Both the position numbers and the translations under genes were made by a program. From contig NW_022145597.1 in NCBI RefSeq assembly GCF_000002235.5, positions 25,994,423 through 26,058,422 of the forward strand: DNA of 64,000 nucleotides, read 5' to 3'. Shown here piece after piece: positions 59,801-64,000 of this stretch; position 1 is the first letter of the stretch; every line of letters starts with the position of its first letter. The notes under the pieces were generated by a model. It did not search any database. It was not told where the DNA came from and saw only the letters and a list, made by a program, of their open reading frames with translations. This stretch comes from Strongylocentrotus purpuratus. Taxonomy: Eukaryota; Echinodermata; Echinoidea; Camarodonta; Strongylocentrotidae.

Positions 59801-62800
59801 GACGAGAGTAAAATGTGTAGGCTAGGTTAAAGATTCCAACAAATGTCGACATAAGCCAATTTGTATTGTTCTCGAACATGTGATGGATTTTGTATTTAAA
59901 ACGTGATTTCAAAAAAATCTTCCGATATAGCTGAGAGTGGCAAACTATTAAAAATGAGGATTTTATCACCAGAAACGAGTTACCGGAGTGGGGGGGGGGG
60001 GGGTAATTCTCTCTCCTTGCGACCCTTCTGCTTCCATATCTGCGATTATTCTTCGGCCGTCTTTTGATGTGCGGTGTCAGTCACCGCCATTTGTACATCA
60101 CAAGAATCCCACATTCTCGTAATAACGAGTTCAACACACTCTTACCATCGCTTGAAGTGCTATCAGTATCACTCTCGCTTTATTTGTCGCATGGCCTTGC
60201 GTAGGGCGATTTGCTCCGACAGCGTTCTCAAGAGGGGGGTCGGGGGGCAAACAACACCCCCTATGGGCCCTATCTTATTTCGAAAGGGGTAAAGGGCAAA
60301 GGACCTACATCCAAATCTGATAGATATTGCTAAACTATAAATAATACCGACTTAGATGTATTTAGGCCTGGGTTATTACGTGACGCAGCATGTTAACGTG
60401 TTCCAGTTTTAATTAATGACGGCGGCCATTTTTATTTCTAGCGGCGTCCTCGGATCGTGTATTACTGTGATGCATGTAAGCCGATACGGGGGACACACCT
60501 CATCAACACATGCTGGTAATTAAATACATTCATAATGCATCGTCATCATCAATATGGTTGGTATCTATTCTATGCGATAAGCTCTCATCGGAGAAGAACC
60601 GAGAACAATTTTACCAACATACAACTACAAATATATTTCATGACATTCCAAACTCCATGCCAGAGAGTAAAGTAAAAAAATAACTTATTGTAAGAAGAAG
60701 AAGAGAAATAAAGAAGGATTAAATACAGTCACACATGATTAAGATTTGGCCTGAGAAAATTATCATTAATATATTTTATTATTTTTCCGATTAGTATACA
60801 AATTTTGGTCATAATTATTATGTCATGATGAATAATACAATTTGAAAGCAATCTTTTAATTTGACGATCTGTCAAAATACAAAATGATGAAGGAAATTTA
60901 AATTTATGATGCCACGTTGTCAAATCAGAAATCACATTTGCAAATGTGGCGACAAGGGTAATAAACAATTATCAAATTTCAAAATTGTCCAACATTTAAA
61001 CTGGATTTGCAAATATAAATTTAGGAGGAGGGGGGGGGGGTGACACACCCATTGCCCTCTCTCGTGACACCTCTGGATGATAAGTTGATATAATAAAAGT
61101 ATGAGTTTAAAAATATAGTCATAAACAGGAGTTGAAATGAAGTGATTGCTCGAGCCCACACAGCTGCGGCAGGAAACGTGACGTTAGCGACATTCTTGGC
61201 TTTTCAATCCAACACCGGATTTGAGTTTAACCCCGCCGAGGAAAAAAGGACACCGAAAAATATGAAAACAATTTTAAGAGGAAAAACATGAGAAAGAGGG
61301 AATTGCGGTGGCGAAGCGGATCGTGAGGTTGCACAAATTAAGGAATAGAAATGACCGTGTGACACGATTTCTATTTGCTACCTTGTTATTTTAGATAAAT
61401 CAGTCACGTTGAATATGCGATCGGAGAAGAAAAAAGAAGTGCTCATATTTTCGAATTGTATAAACACTGTATAATGTGACATTTTTATTTCGTTCCCATA
61501 TTCTTAGTGTATATTCATGAACAGTTCTGTACAGCCCAAAAAATTCTTGAATACCTCGAATATCCTCATATAAAAGAAAAGTACAAATATAACTTCATAA
61601 AATAAGTCATAATCAGATATTGGCTAATGTTGTTTAATGTGTTTCTACCCTTTGTCTAACTTTTTATATTTTCATTTAAAAACAGACAAATCACAAATTG
61701 ACGAATGCAATAGGAACAATAAAACAGAACAAATTAAATTACATAAAATTGCTTTCAATACTAGAACAGCAAGGAATTTTTAAAAGACAGGGACGACGCA
61801 AGAGAAATCAAGAGAAAAGAAAATAGCAGGACACAAAATCTCGTAAAGGAGACAATCTTCTGAGTCATTTCATCACTTCGCCTTCCTGCTCTATTTCTTC
61901 TTCTAATAATGGCGTTCTACTTTACCGTCCTTGAATATGCAATACACCCGAGTGTGCTTGTTAATAAAATGACCGAGTTTAGTTTTCCCCGTTGTGTAAT
62001 AAGACATTATTACATGTAAATCCTCCGCGATGAGTTTCGACCACAGCAATATTCGAAGGTTGTTATGAGTTCCGGTAAGAAAAAAATCTATGCATTTCGA
62101 TAGAAACTGTCTAAATGACGTTGTTTATCAGGGATTTAACGTGCCTCCCCCCCCCCCCCCAAAAAAAAACAACTACCTATCACTGCACCAGGAAATGTCG
62201 CTAATAATATAGCTGTAGTTAATGTTAGCTATAAATCGATAGGCTATTTCTTTTTTTCTTTACAAATTGTGTAGGTTTCTGTTTCATATTAATTTTTTAA
62301 TTTGTCAATACCTTATCTCAAGAAAAAAATTCGGGCATGACATATATGTTTTGAACTTGCAAAACCAAATCGTATAGGCCTATATATATATCCCATGAAT
62401 CATCAATTTCACAACTAAGTCTTGTAAATACTTTCAATTTAAAAAAACAAACAATACCGTCTACCATGACTATTCTATTACAGTTATTTCACTTTCATTT
62501 CCGATAAAAGGTGTGTACATATAAAAATCAATATAGGCCTACTCTAAATGGTAGATAACATATTACCGTTGTGCGTTGATACTGATGAATGCAAAATTTG
62601 ATAAAGAATGTAAAACGCTTCTTAATGAAATGTGATGGTCGTAATTTTGCCTTTATTGTTTAATGATCTTCTTGCCAAGATTCTTGAAACTGAAGCATAA
62701 ATGATATCGAAATTAAATTAACGATAACTGAAAGTGAGTGTATGGAATGATACAAATGAAATAAATGCTGTAATTGGCCGTTACATTATTTTTAATATGA

Positions 62801-64000
62801 TACATGAACGGATATCATGATAGGAATGCACGCTGTTATTGATTAGGTAAAGCTACATGGCAGAGGTTGTGTTAACAACAGAACTCACCTGCACCACTCA
62901 TCAATGATCATAATACACCAATTGGTTTTCGCAAGTGCCACGTTGATTCATTTGACATTTTCTCCGCCGAAGCGACACCGACATGTGAGAATGCAGCCCC
63001 AAAGCAAGCAAGTAAATGATTAGAGCGATCATGTTTCCACTTCCAACTCGTCCCCTAATCTACCATTCTCATCTAACCTTGACATTTTCATGGCAGTGAA
63101 GTCGTAATCCTCAAGCATGGCTCCATATGAATATGGTAAGGAATATCATCACCTCTGGTCTATAATTGCAAAGGGGTAAACAGGTGCACGAACGAGAGCC
63201 CCTCTAGGTGCATGAATTCCCTTTCTCAAGAACCAACAAAGATGATTTTATTTTCCCCCGCCACTAGAATGTTTCTTTCTCTTGACGAATGTCTTCTTAA
63301 ATGTCAAAATAGTTTGAAAAGGAAATTCATTTTTTGTTGTTGTGCAACTGTCTAAACGTTTTGTTTATTTACTCTGTTTTGTAAATTAGTTTGATTGACG
63401 CTGATAAAAAACAGAAACAAACATTCGTAAATCACACACAATTTCGTGGATGGAATCACAATGATATCCTCCTTACCTTCATGCAGAAAGTCTACGGTAA
63501 AGTTTTTATTAATGCATTTGTATAAAAGATCACTATAAATTTCAAAGTAGGATGTGAGCCAATTTGTTTTCAATTTACTGTTGTGCGTCATTTGTGTAAA
63601 TATGATGATTGAAATTGATAAATAAATAGGTCAGTTTTGTTATTGCCAAATCTTTGTTTTGTCAAAAGTTTAACATTTTCAATGTTTCATCATTACAGTA
63701 ATGTCATGTATTTTCAAGTATAGTAAACGGTCAATACTAAATATGCGGGTATTTAAAGTGATGCTTCCACGCATGCCAAGGCTGTTATACTCGAGGTATC
63801 ATCTTTCTTTTTTACGACGCCATTTTCTGTTGATTTCATTCCATCGCAGACATTTCAGTAACATTTTCACATATATAAGACGGCTTCCGCACAATAGCAT
63901 TACGTTATTCCATAACAATTAGGGCATATTATACGGATATTCCTGGGAAGACGGAGTACCCCATGGTAACGTGACGTCATTGGTCTAAAGCTGCTTGACA
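56836..64000. other. Right end, no recognised gene
   Basis: AT-rich. Holds a short GA tract (57433-57455), poly-G at 58347, 59991 and 61031 and poly-C at 62147. Reading frames are short and lack motifs. A possible weak TTAA-flanked element lies at 57477-57800. Confidence 0.5.

Overview
The window reads as animal nuclear DNA from an echinoderm, most likely a sea urchin close to Strongylocentrotus purpuratus. It is AT-rich and intron-rich, full of microsatellites, poly-G runs, non-LTR retrotransposon pieces and short inverted-repeat transposons. The species call rests on a complete F-type SALMFamide neuropeptide precursor (+ strand, 8330-10324). Its seven predicted amidated peptides match, as far as I remember, the set described for S. 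purpuratus; a close relative is not excluded.

I can support only two protein-coding genes. (1) The F-type SALMFamide precursor: two coding exons, 266 residues, with a signal peptide, an acidic propeptide, seven -F-amide peptides and one non-amidated spacer. (2) A minus-strand sugar-transporter-like gene (SLC2A/GLUT, major facilitator superfamily). I assembled it by hand from 12 coding exons between 38684 and 19477, about 543 residues, with phases agreeing at every junction. The first exon is the least certain because it needs a GC donor. The two genes converge, with about 9 kb between their 3' ends. Nothing suggests a functional link between them.

Layout. 1-8.3 kb: left flank with one small inverted-repeat element and a dispersed repeat pair. 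8.3-10.4 kb: neuropeptide gene. 10.4-19.4 kb: intergenic, with a dense GA/TA microsatellite field (12.2-13.2 kb) and a 933-bp foldback element with TA target duplication (16.3-17.2 kb). 19.5-38.7 kb: SLC2A gene, whose introns hold a degenerate reverse-transcriptase retrotransposon in opposite orientation, several TTAA-flanked elements, a truncated tandem copy of one coding exon, a 54-bp perfect palindrome and a 0.6-kb tandem duplication carrying a tRNA-derived SINE head. 38.7-64 kb: no convincing gene; more TTAA elements, an hAT-type element with an 8-bp target duplication, retrotransposon tails and simple repeats.

The most notable patterns are: at least nine insertions of six differing short-element families that mostly share TTAA flanks and AG.../...CT ends; transposon ends and a CT microsatellite lying right against SLC2A splice sites; loss of the paired glutamines of helix 7 in the transporter; and the partial tandem exon duplication. 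I found no CRISPR array, rRNA, genuine tRNA gene or clearly novel multi-gene system.
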